Positions 36,270-43,693 of a DNA stretch of 64,000 nt are shown piece by piece. The notes beneath the pieces were generated by a model. It searched no databases. It was given only the letters and a program-made list of their open reading frames with translations, and had not been told where the DNA came from. Position 1 is the stretch's first letter. Every line of letters starts with the position of its first letter. The stretch is from a virus. Location of the stretch: IMG/VR virus record IMGVR_UViG_3300037149_000105, positions 62,001-126,000 of that record; one strand, given 5' to 3'. The translations under genes and the position numbers were made by a program.

Positions 36270-37166
36270 ATGAACGGTCTGTCCCCTGAACTGGTCGCCA
36301 TCATCCGCAACGAAAAAAAGGGTGCGTGGCTGAAGAAGTTCGATGAGTCCGTGGATATCATCAACGTCTCCGCCGCTCAGGACGCCTGGGTGCCTCGTGG
36401 CTCCATCAAAGCCAACGTTGGCTTCGGTCAAGGTGTCGGCATCCACACCCCTGAGACCAGCAGCTATACGAAGACCGGCAACATGGTCCTGGGCTACGGC
36501 GACCAGCTTTGGCCCGCAACGGTCGAGAACCCCGACCATGACGCCGAATTCGCCCTCCAGATGTGCCTCCGGTTCGGCTCCACCCCCCACTGTGGGGTTG
36601 ACCACATCGCCAATCGGCTCGAAACCATGACCAACCAGGATGGCAAGCTCATCCGTGGCAAGCACTCCATGGCGTTCGTCAAGGCGTGGGTGGCGTTGTG
36701 CGAAGAGAAGGGCATCATCTGTGCGGCTCTGGACGAAGCCCGCCCCAAGCCCGTCATCACTGACATCGGTCTCTCCCCTCGTGTCACTACCACCCTGGAG
36801 GAGATGGATCTGCGGGTGGACCTCCCCTCCATTAAGATGGCGGAGATTAAATACAATCTGGTCCCTCGCCGTATCGCTGATCGCAAAAATCCCAATTTCG
36901 GCCAACTCATGATGAGCCGGGATGGGAACGCTTCTCTGCTAGACAAGGCTTACTACGTAGCATGGACCCCTGGCACTCTGCATCGGGTTACCCGCTTCAG
37001 CGGCCTGAACTGCAACTGTGAAGCCTGTGGCAAGCACATTCCCTCCGGTATGTTCGTGCCCATCGAAGCGGATGATCGCAAAATCGGGCACATCGGAATG
37101 TGGATCGGCTGTGACTGCGCCCGCAACATCTTCGGTGTCAAAGACATCGGTCTCGAAAGGAAGTAG
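36270..37166 (+). CDS. Hypothetical protein with C-terminal Cys cluster, 298 aa
   Basis: GTGGAGGAG precedes the ATG. Near the end NCNCEACGKHI and GCDCARNIF supply a probable zinc site. The middle contains basic helical segments (IKMAEIKYNLVPRRIADRK). The family is not recognised. G+C-rich codon third positions, like the Ro60-like gene and the 37639 gene, suggest strong early expression. Long frames on the opposite strand are shadows of this coding pattern. Confidence 0.68.
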   Translation: MNGLSPELVAIIRNEKKGAWLKKFDESVDIINVSAAQDAWVPRGSIKANVGFGQGVGIHTPETSSYTKTGNMVLGYGDQLWPATVENPDHDAEFALQMCLRFGSTPHCGVDHIANRLETMTNQDGKLIRGKHSMAFVKAWVALCEEKGIICAALDEARPKPVITDIGLSPRVTTTLEEMDLRVDLPSIKMAEIKYNLVPRRIADRKNPNFGQLMMSRDGNASLLDKAYYVAWTPGTLHRVTRFSGLNCNCEACGKHIPSGMFVPIEADDRKIGHIGMWIGCDCARNIFGVKDIGLERK

Positions 37167-37167
37167 T

Positions 37168-37332
37168 ATGAACGACAGCAATCAACAAGCCATTTTTTGG
37201 GGTGGAGTCATCATTAGCTTCGCCATCGGCCTCCTAACTCGTGCAGAGTTTGGATGGATCAGCTTTGGAGTGATGCTGGTGCTGAGTGGACTGATTAGCC
37301 ACTTCTATGGGAACAAAGAGGAGGAGGAATAG
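37168..37332 (+). CDS. Small membrane protein, 54 aa
   Basis: AAAGGAAG precedes the ATG. Two hydrophobic stretches (about residues 8-24 and 29-45) predict two membrane helices. The tail is strongly acidic (KEEEE). It forms a pair with the next membrane protein, one base apart. Confidence 0.6.
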   Translation: MNDSNQQAIFWGGVIISFAIGLLTRAEFGWISFGVMLVLSGLISHFYGNKEEEE

Positions 37333-37333
37333 G

Positions 37334-37579
37334 ATGACAAGTGTTATCTCATGGGCCATTCTCACCTTTGCTGGAGTTCTGATTTGCTGGCTCTATTTCA
37401 TGGCCATAGCGGATCGGATGAAGCAGCACAGACTCACTCGCTGTGGTCTCATGTCCTACACTCCAAAGGACCAACTCCAGACTGACGTTCAAGCTCGGGT
37501 GGATTATGATCACTGCTGGCTGCGCTACAAAGCTCTCCTGAACACACAGTGGGCCAAAGCGCATCCACCAGAAAATTAA
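37334..37579 (+). CDS. Membrane-anchored protein, 81 aa
   Basis: GAGGAGGA precedes the ATG. The first 25 residues are a hydrophobic anchor, followed by a soluble basic-polar domain with three Cys. It is probably a cell-envelope protein of the host-takeover set. No family is assigned. Confidence 0.6.
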   Translation: MTSVISWAILTFAGVLICWLYFMAIADRMKQHRLTRCGLMSYTPKDQLQTDVQARVDYDHCWLRYKALLNTQWAKAHPPEN

Positions 37580-37587
37580 TAAAATTT

Positions 37588-37617
37588 AATGCATACTTCC
37601 TCTACCCGTGGTATACT
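37588..37617 (+). promoter_or_regulatory. Promoter with -10 TATACT
   Basis: The -10 TATACT is at 37612-37617. The -35 region (around 37588-37594) is poor compared with the other copies. AGAGGAG and the gene at 37639 follow. Confidence 0.55.
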
Positions 37618-37638
37618 TAAGGTAGAGGAGATAACCCC

Positions 37639-38835
37639 ATGCCCTTCACCTTCCGCTCTGAATCCCGCATGAACGAACTGGTCGCCAAGGCCAACAAGCC
37701 CCTGGTGAAGATGGGCTTGTCCACCCTGGTCGTCACCTCCGTCACCCCCCGCAAGGTCAACTGCACCACCGAGGGTGGCCAGAACATCACCTACGTGGTG
37801 TTCGATGCCGAGATCACCGTCCCCGAGGAACTGGTTCGCATCGCTGGCACCCAGGTCGTGGCTCGTATCGAAAACGTTGAAGGGCTCAACATGGTCACCC
37901 GCATCGGTGGCTACGAGGGCAACCTCGACGCCTACCGCACCGCTGCCATCGAATGCCAGCACTGCGGCTTCAGGCGCAACCGCAAGGGCTCCTGGATCGT
38001 CATCGACCCCACTGGCACCCAGAAGCAGATTGGCGACACCTGCGTTGACCTCTACTTCGGCGTGGACGTTGCGAAGATCCTCAGCACCTCCTACCACGTT
38101 CACTCCATCCTGGACAGCGATGACTGGGGCATGGACGGTGGGAGCCGCAAGAGCTATGATGACACCGCTTCCTTCATCTCCACCATCGCTTGGATCGCCT
38201 CCACCAAGGGCTTCGTCACCAAGAAGCAGGCTGATGAGAACATGAGCCAGAGCAGTGCCGACTATGCGGATTACCTGACCAGCCCCCTCAGCAGCTTCGC
38301 TGATGCCAAGGAACGGGCCGCTTACTACGCTGCCAAGGAAGAGTGCTCCGTTTGGCTGAAGCATACCGGTATCGTGAGTGTTCAGGAGACGGTCGTGGAC
38401 TTCTGGATGGAGAAGGACAACCTGTCCGAGTTCGAGCACAACTGCCGGGTTGCCATCCTCGCGCAGTCGCTCCGCTACAAAGGTTTGGTCGCTTATGCGA
38501 CGAAGATGTGGGTCGATGCGGTCAAGAAGGCTCAGGCCGAACTGAAGGCTGCCCAGGCCCCCCAGGCTCGCACCGTCAGCAATTACGTGGCTGCCAAGGG
38601 TGAGCGGATTGTCCTGACCCTCACCGTCAAGAACATCTACTCCTACGACACGGCTTACGGCACCACGACCATGTTCATCTTCAACGACGAGCAGGGCAAC
38701 TGCATCGTCTGGAAGGCCACCTCCAACCCCTCCATGGAGATCGGCCAGACCTACAGCGTCAAGGGCACCGTCAAAGACCACACCGACTACAAAGGCACCA
38801 AGCAGACCCTTCTGACTCGGTGCCAGATTGGGTAA
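37639..38835 (+). CDS. Zinc-finger and OB-fold-like protein, 398 aa
   Basis: A CQHCGFRRNRK site near residue 114 with a TCVDLYFG segment about 30 residues later resembles a zinc-binding N-terminal module. The C-terminal 90 residues (GERIVLTLTV, TTTMFIFNDEQGNCIVWKA, YSVKGTVKDHTDYKG) look like an OB fold. Similar two-part proteins occur in phages and may bind single-stranded nucleic acid. A dedicated promoter and terminator flank the gene. The very long minus-strand frame opposite is a shadow. Confidence 0.72.
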   Translation: MPFTFRSESRMNELVAKANKPLVKMGLSTLVVTSVTPRKVNCTTEGGQNITYVVFDAEITVPEELVRIAGTQVVARIENVEGLNMVTRIGGYEGNLDAYRTAAIECQHCGFRRNRKGSWIVIDPTGTQKQIGDTCVDLYFGVDVAKILSTSYHVHSILDSDDWGMDGGSRKSYDDTASFISTIAWIASTKGFVTKKQADENMSQSSADYADYLTSPLSSFADAKERAAYYAAKEECSVWLKHTGIVSVQETVVDFWMEKDNLSEFEHNCRVAILAQSLRYKGLVAYATKMWVDAVKKAQAELKAAQAPQARTVSNYVAAKGERIVLTLTVKNIYSYDTAYGTTTMFIFNDEQGNCIVWKATSNPSMEIGQTYSVKGTVKDHTDYKGTKQTLLTRCQIG

Positions 38836-38856
38836 TAAGTAGGGTAGGCAATATTG

Positions 38857-38881
38857 AAAGGGGCCTCATGGCCCCTTTTTC
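38857..38881 (+). terminator. Intrinsic terminator
   Basis: AAAGGGGCC-TCAT-GGCCCCTTT followed by more T, directly after the OB-fold gene. Confidence 0.92.
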
Positions 38882-38898
38882 ATTCCAACAGGAGCAGT

Positions 38899-39045
38899 AT
38901 GAGCATTTTCGAATGGATTTTTTGGCCCCTCTGGCTTGCCGCGATATGGTTCCTACGATATGGTCCTTCGATGCGATTTCAGGAGTGGTTCTGTGACTGG
39001 CAGGTTAGAGTCAATGAAAAAATGAGTATTAATAAGAAGGAGTAG
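38899..39045 (+). CDS. Small membrane-associated protein, 48 aa
   Basis: CAGGAGC precedes the ATG. The first 22 residues (MSIFEWIFWPLWLAAIWF) are a Trp-rich hydrophobic helix. The rest is basic and soluble. A membrane-anchored peptide is likely. Confidence 0.57.
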   Translation: MSIFEWIFWPLWLAAIWFLRYGPSMRFQEWFCDWQVRVNEKMSINKKE

Positions 39046-39049
39046 ACAT

Positions 39050-39220
39050 ATGAAATTTCAAGACATTCCACTAAAAGGGTATTTCCGGCTCACTCCGGAT
39101 GGTCGTAGTTTCCAGAAGACCAGTTACTTTGGATACTACGTTGACTCATGCATGGGAGAGATGCAGGTTCAGGGTGATCTGGAAGTCATTCCATTTGATA
39201 CCCCGACTGAACCTGAGTAA
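39050..39220 (+). CDS. Hypothetical protein, 56 aa
   Basis: GAAGGAGT precedes the ATG. The peptide is beta-type with aromatic residues (YFRLTPDG, YFGYYVDS) and an acidic end. It is followed after two bases by the HNH gene. Confidence 0.57.
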   Translation: MKFQDIPLKGYFRLTPDGRSFQKTSYFGYYVDSCMGEMQVQGDLEVIPFDTPTEPE

Positions 39221-39222
39221 AA

Positions 39223-39807
39223 ATGGCTCGATTTCTTACCCCGGAACAAAAGGCTGAGTCTTACAAGAGGGCGAAAGAGGCTAAACTTTGTAGGTGGTGT
39301 GGGTTAGACGTTCACCGCTTGAGTGCAAAGCGGAGAACTTTTTGTTCGGATGAGTGTGTACACGAGTTCAACATTCGCTCTAGTGCTAGTTACATCCGAA
39401 TCTATATTGCCAAACGTGATAAATACATCTGTCAGATTTGTGGATTGGACTGTAAGGGATTCGTAAGCAGACTTAGGCGGTATGTTCGAGAACACATTCA
39501 GGAACTTCAACAGCAACCCATCTATGCAGGCTACCAGAATTACCGTCATGCTCAGAGGGCTCTGGAAATGGAGTTCTTCGACCTTCGCAATATGGAATGG
39601 GTGAATACCCATGGGAGGTCCACCTTCTATGATATTGATCACATCATACCCGTTTCCGAGAACAAAAATCAATGTGGAGAAGAAAACCTCCGCACCCTCT
39701 GCCTGGGCTGCCATCGGAAAGAGACGGCGAAACTAAGGGCTCGATTGAAAAAGGCTAATCTTGCGGCTTCTGATTCCTCTCTTCAAGTTCCAGAATCACC
39801 ATCTTAG
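39223..39807 (+). CDS. HNH endonuclease, 194 aa
   Basis: N-terminal zinc-finger-like pairs (CRWCGLDVH, CSDECV) precede a second CQICGLDC. The HNH core is YDIDHIIPVSENKNQCGEEN followed by CLGCHRKET. It is probably a homing-type endonuclease. Its 3' end overlaps the convergent minus-strand gene by about 50 bases, marking the boundary between the plus- and minus-strand gene blocks. Confidence 0.85.
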   Translation: MARFLTPEQKAESYKRAKEAKLCRWCGLDVHRLSAKRRTFCSDECVHEFNIRSSASYIRIYIAKRDKYICQICGLDCKGFVSRLRRYVREHIQELQQQPIYAGYQNYRHAQRALEMEFFDLRNMEWVNTHGRSTFYDIDHIIPVSENKNQCGEENLRTLCLGCHRKETAKLRARLKKANLAASDSSLQVPESPS

Positions 39808-40030
39808 GCTTTGGCTTTGGTGCTCGCTTCTTTCTGGCTGGTTTGGGGATCCCCACCATGCCATTGCGGAAGCTATCAACCCACTCCAGGGCTGAAATCA
39901 ATTCAGCCGCATCAAATTGAGACATCGCTATGTACTTAAGCTCCGCTTGCTTCTCTCCGACCAGCAGGATGCGGATCATGTCCTCATCGTCTTGAATCTC
40001 CATCACCCATTTGCGAATTGTGTCTGACAT
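39755..40030 (-). CDS. Hypothetical protein, 91 aa
   Basis: This is the first minus-strand gene of the late block. A compact N-terminal domain ends in a basic tail (KPARKKRAPKPKPK) suited to nucleic-acid binding. It overlaps the next gene upstream (39984) by about 47 bases and the convergent HNH gene at its 3' end. No family. Confidence 0.58.
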   Translation of the reverse strand: MSDTIRKWVMEIQDDEDMIRILLVGEKQAELKYIAMSQFDAAELISALEWVDSFRNGMVGIPKPARKKRAPKPKPKMVILELEERNQKPQD

Positions 40031-41714
40031 TGGCGTGTCCTCTTTGGATGTCCTCGCGGCTTAGTTCCTGTAAGACAAGTCGTCTGTTTTGAGAGTTAAG
40101 GTCGTTCGATAACTTCTTCCAGACTTCAGACCCCTTCAAAAAAGAGTCAACAAGTCCGTTTTCCGATGGCCATTTTTGCCCTCGTTTGATATTTTCAAAC
40201 TCCAATTTTAACGCCATCGCGGCAGTCCGGATCTCCGGGGGGATTGGGTAATTAGAGGAAATGGTTGAGAGTTCGGGCTCCTCCGTTGGCTTAGCCAAAA
40301 ATTTCATTCTAGCCCTTTTCTTGAGTAAGGAGCTAGCCTTTGGTTGTGAATCGAGATACCCACCCTCACGAAGAATTTTTTCTACATCCATATTGTCAGG
40401 ATTTAGCATCCTCTCCACGTGATCAACCGCATCCGCTCTAAGTGCGTCCAAATCTTTCCGTTGTCCCATTAGTGCGTTTAAATAGGCGTAGACCCGCTCC
40501 GCATCCTCTTTTTTCAAGCCAGGAATGATTCTGTCAATATTGGCTTGAGTTGCGCGGGCTCCGCCTCGCGCGTTGTTTAACTGAGTATCAAATGTCCACT
40601 TCTCATCTGCTGTCTCTGGCTGTTTAATCTTTCTTGCTTTTTCTATAAGTTGGAAGTAATCACGCTCAGGAGATTCAGGGCTATTGATATAAAATTCTAG
40701 TTCCGCATCAATTTTTTCATTTTGTGACATATCAGGATGATAGAGGCGTTCCACCTCTTGCCCTATTATATCTGAGTAGTTAGATACAAAGCAACTCCTG
40801 CTACAGAAGGGGCCGTCATCTGTGTAATATGCGTCAGGAGAATCCTCATCTATGTATTTTTCGCAATACGCACATTGGTCATACGGATGCGCGTCATCCC
40901 AATCGTTGAATACAAAGCCCTCGTTTACCCAGTGAGCTAGGGTCTTGTCATAATTGACCAACACTTCTACGAGCCACCAGTAGTTACCATCGTTAAAATA
41001 GTAGAGATGCCCTTCCGCTTCTTTCTTTCCAAAGTCATTCCCATCTACATCCTGACATTCAAAGTGTTCAATGTCGTCCGCACTAGTTGGAATAGAAAAT
41101 TGAGCGTAACGATCTGAGCCGTAAGTCCCACCCACCTCTGCCTGCACGATTACATAAAGTGGGCCTCTAGCTAGGTAAGTTCTGGCGTAGTTCTCATTTT
41201 TTGTACACCAATGGGAGCCTTTGCCCATTAGCATTGCAGCCTCTGGAGTAGTTACTTTAAAAAAAGCGTAGCCCCTCTGCTCTGTCAGAAGCTCACAGCC
41301 GTTATTCAGATACTCTTGCCGTCTCCGCTCTACTTCCCTCTTTTGCTCTTTTTTAGATAGCTGTCCCCGGTCCATCTCAGCCATTTGGGCTGTAAATGTG
41401 TACCAATCATACGCCAAGATATCTGTGTGGGTGTCGGGCATAGCCTTGAACTTTTGGGAGTTCTTTAATCGGTTGAACTTGACCAGTGATTCATGCGCCT
41501 CTTCTAAAGCCATCTGATTAAGACCCAATCTACCCTTTGTAAACTCCCTAACCAGGAACTCTGTGTAGGTTCCATTGTTGGTGGGGTCAATATCTGCAAG
41601 CTGCTTAACAGCCTCTGGGGTAGCATGATACTTGCTCGCCAGTGCCTTTTGCCTAGCTTCCGAAGCGGCTGCGCTGAGGAGGAAAGCATGTTTGAAGAGT
41701 AGTTTGAATGGCAT
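39984..41714 (-). CDS. Large phage protein with WCT-motif domain and FCS zinc-finger-like site, 576 aa
   Basis: MGKGSHWCTKNENYARTYL followed by GPLYVIVQ (near residue 166) is a conserved phage domain that recurs in the 43690-46437 protein as PAWCTKDVGTATKYL. CAYCEKYI with PFCSRSCF (near residues 280-310) is a four-Cys zinc site. The remainder is helical. In other large phages such proteins are often long and virion-associated. Enzymatic activity is unknown. Start region MPFKLLFKHAFLL. Confidence 0.68.
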   Translation of the reverse strand: MPFKLLFKHAFLLSAAASEARQKALASKYHATPEAVKQLADIDPTNNGTYTEFLVREFTKGRLGLNQMALEEAHESLVKFNRLKNSQKFKAMPDTHTDILAYDWYTFTAQMAEMDRGQLSKKEQKREVERRRQEYLNNGCELLTEQRGYAFFKVTTPEAAMLMGKGSHWCTKNENYARTYLARGPLYVIVQAEVGGTYGSDRYAQFSIPTSADDIEHFECQDVDGNDFGKKEAEGHLYYFNDGNYWWLVEVLVNYDKTLAHWVNEGFVFNDWDDAHPYDQCAYCEKYIDEDSPDAYYTDDGPFCSRSCFVSNYSDIIGQEVERLYHPDMSQNEKIDAELEFYINSPESPERDYFQLIEKARKIKQPETADEKWTFDTQLNNARGGARATQANIDRIIPGLKKEDAERVYAYLNALMGQRKDLDALRADAVDHVERMLNPDNMDVEKILREGGYLDSQPKASSLLKKRARMKFLAKPTEEPELSTISSNYPIPPEIRTAAMALKLEFENIKRGQKWPSENGLVDSFLKGSEVWKKLSNDLNSQNRRLVLQELSREDIQRGHANVRHNSQMGDGDSRR

Positions 41715-41728
41715 CCCAGTTCCTTCAC

Positions 41729-43012
41729 TTAAGGCTTGAGTATTGCGGTTTCGCTCAGTTTTTGTGAATGCTTGATATGGAACTCAAAATTATAGCCAGC
41801 CTGTTTGACTGCTTGTGCTTTGGCGTGGTTCATAGCCAAAGTTTTTTGATAAGTGTACACTGATTTTACCTCAATGATTAGGTTCTTGGATTTAATAAAA
41901 ATGTCAGGGTAATACCTACGTAATTTTCCTTTGAATTCATAGAAGAAACTAGGGCAGTCAATTCCGGTTAAAATATCAGCTTCTGAAGTGCCCGAATCTA
42001 ACAACTCTTGAATAACTAAAGGCTCGTATCCTTGGACTTGGATAGTCTTTCCAGAAGGAAAAGTGAACGTCTTACGAGCATAACCTAACTTTAATCTGGA
42101 GTGAAAGAATATGGGAGACTGAAGCGGGTAAGGCACTCCATACTTGTTAATATTTGTTACCTCTCCTTTTGCACGAATCTCTGCCGATTGATAAGGGGCG
42201 GTAACTCCATAACGAGCCACACAAGTCAAAGCTCGCTTAGCTTCGCATTCCGGATTTTGGCGGGGATGTTCATACCCCGTCTTTATTCTCTGACCTTCTT
42301 TCCATTTTTTATTTTTTGCGTAGTGTCCCCCATAACGAGCATTTATTGTCTCCTGAATACGCCTACCCATCCCAGGAATTTGAAATACGTTGTCCACTCC
42401 AAACATTTTTTGGAGCACAGCTTTTCTTTTTTCATACCCAGATTTTAAGGATCCATGCCTGCTAATTTCAGTCTCCTGTTTTTTAGCTACAAACTCAGGA
42501 AGACTAATGGGATTAGCCACTCCATAGCGGTTAAGACAGGTTTGCTCTCTTTTCTCAATGAAAGAGTGATCCTGTGTATGGTGCTCCACGCCGTACCGTT
42601 CCAATGAAGTTTTTCTTCTCTCTTCTTCAGAATGAGCACACTTAGCCGGACACTTCTTGTAATGATCTGAACAACACCAATACCAATGAAGAACCTGCCC
42701 CGTATTTGTCTTGACCGATTTCATCAGATGAAACTTAGCCAGAGATCCACAGCCATTTTCGCATAGTTGGCCCTCAGAGGGCAACTCAGCACTCCTCCTT
42801 GCTTGCCGCTCCTTCTGCCCTTTGGCATGTCTTTCCTTTTGAATTTTCGCTCTGGTTTCCAAATCCATAATAGAGACTGCATGGGCTGTAGTATTTTTTG
42901 ATTGCATAAGTCTGTAACCTAGACATTCCCTAGCCTTTTGATGACAACAGTACAACCTTTTAGCAGCATGGTAGTAATTTCCAGCACCGCCACACAGATA
43001 GCAGCTACCCAC
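41729..43012 (-). CDS. Homing-type endonuclease with RYGV repeats and PD-(D/E)XK core, 427 aa
   Basis: The N-terminus has several Cys pairs (CYLCGG, CENGCGS, CCSDH). The middle repeats LERYGVEHH, LNRYGVANPIS, ARYGV and NKYGVPYPLQ at regular spacing, as in CapR-type homing endonucleases. The C-terminus has YYPDIFI followed by LIIEVKS, a PD-(D/E)XK-like site. The start is GTG. The gene is AT-richer than its neighbours and sits between virion genes, consistent with a mobile endonuclease. Confidence 0.78.
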   Translation of the reverse strand: MGSCYLCGGAGNYYHAAKRLYCCHQKARECLGYRLMQSKNTTAHAVSIMDLETRAKIQKERHAKGQKERQARRSAELPSEGQLCENGCGSLAKFHLMKSVKTNTGQVLHWYWCCSDHYKKCPAKCAHSEEERRKTSLERYGVEHHTQDHSFIEKREQTCLNRYGVANPISLPEFVAKKQETEISRHGSLKSGYEKRKAVLQKMFGVDNVFQIPGMGRRIQETINARYGGHYAKNKKWKEGQRIKTGYEHPRQNPECEAKRALTCVARYGVTAPYQSAEIRAKGEVTNINKYGVPYPLQSPIFFHSRLKLGYARKTFTFPSGKTIQVQGYEPLVIQELLDSGTSEADILTGIDCPSFFYEFKGKLRRYYPDIFIKSKNLIIEVKSVYTYQKTLAMNHAKAQAVKQAGYNFEFHIKHSQKLSETAILKP

Positions 43013-43105
43013 TTGTTCAGCCGTGACCTCAACAAATTTAAAATAGTTTGAATTTGGTATAACGAACTCCTTTGTATATTAATACTCGGAAAGTTCGTTT
43101 TTTAG

Positions 43106-43693
43106 TCAGAATTGCAGGACCCATGACATAATAAAATTAATACCCGCTGGTAAAACTAGGGGTGGGAGAGTCTTGTAATTGATCAGAATAGCGGTGTTCG
43201 TATCGTTGATGCTGGCCTGAGTGGCGTTGTTGAAGAAGGGGGCGGCCCCGAGGGTGGTAGACGAGGCGGTGCTTCCCCCACCGATAAGCCCAAGCTCCCT
43301 GATCGGAGTGTTGATTGAATCGGTCGTAGCATTCAGAATTGTCTGAAAATCAACTATGTTGGAATAGCCCTCGTTTGGAATGACATTCAGATTCTCATCC
43401 ACGAACTGAATATAGCTGCACGGCTTGCGAAGAATTGGGGTGATGATGTTCTGCTGGGTAGGCAACGCATCAGGCTGGTTGTTCAGCGGCCAATCAGGCG
43501 CACCGGCTCCAATCGCCAGCCCCCACACACCCGCAACCGGATCACTGATGTTAGCCATCATTCTGGCGAACAAATATTGTGTATTCAAGCACACAGTGTT
43601 ATGCTCCGCAAATATTGTGTTGCTTGGGTTAGCTTCTTCGAACACTCGAATATAGCCCTTTGCTGGGATGGTCATTCTGTCATTGTTTTTCAT
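43106..43693 (-). CDS. Putative virion structural protein, 195 aa
   Basis: The protein is small, neutral and beta-rich with Gly/Ala/Thr-rich loops (IGGGSTASSTTLGAAPFF) and a hydrophobic end (GINFIMSWVLQF), typical of phage tail or head decoration proteins. Its start overlaps the stop of the 43690 gene. A hairpin ACGAACT/AGTTCGT in the following gap may separate it from the endonuclease gene. The exact role is not determined. Confidence 0.6.
   Translation of the reverse strand: MKNNDRMTIPAKGYIRVFEEANPSNTIFAEHNTVCLNTQYLFARMMANISDPVAGVWGLAIGAGAPDWPLNNQPDALPTQQNIITPILRKPCSYIQFVDENLNVIPNEGYSNIVDFQTILNATTDSINTPIRELGLIGGGSTASSTTLGAAPFFNNATQASINDTNTAILINYKTLPPLVLPAGINFIMSWVLQF

Noticed and set aside
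37576-38781. A 401-codon open frame on the minus strand
   Set aside because: It lies exactly opposite the zinc/OB-fold gene, whose G+C-rich third codon positions keep the antisense frame open. It lacks a ribosome site and protein-like motifs. Similar shadows lie opposite the Ro60-like gene and the 36270 gene.
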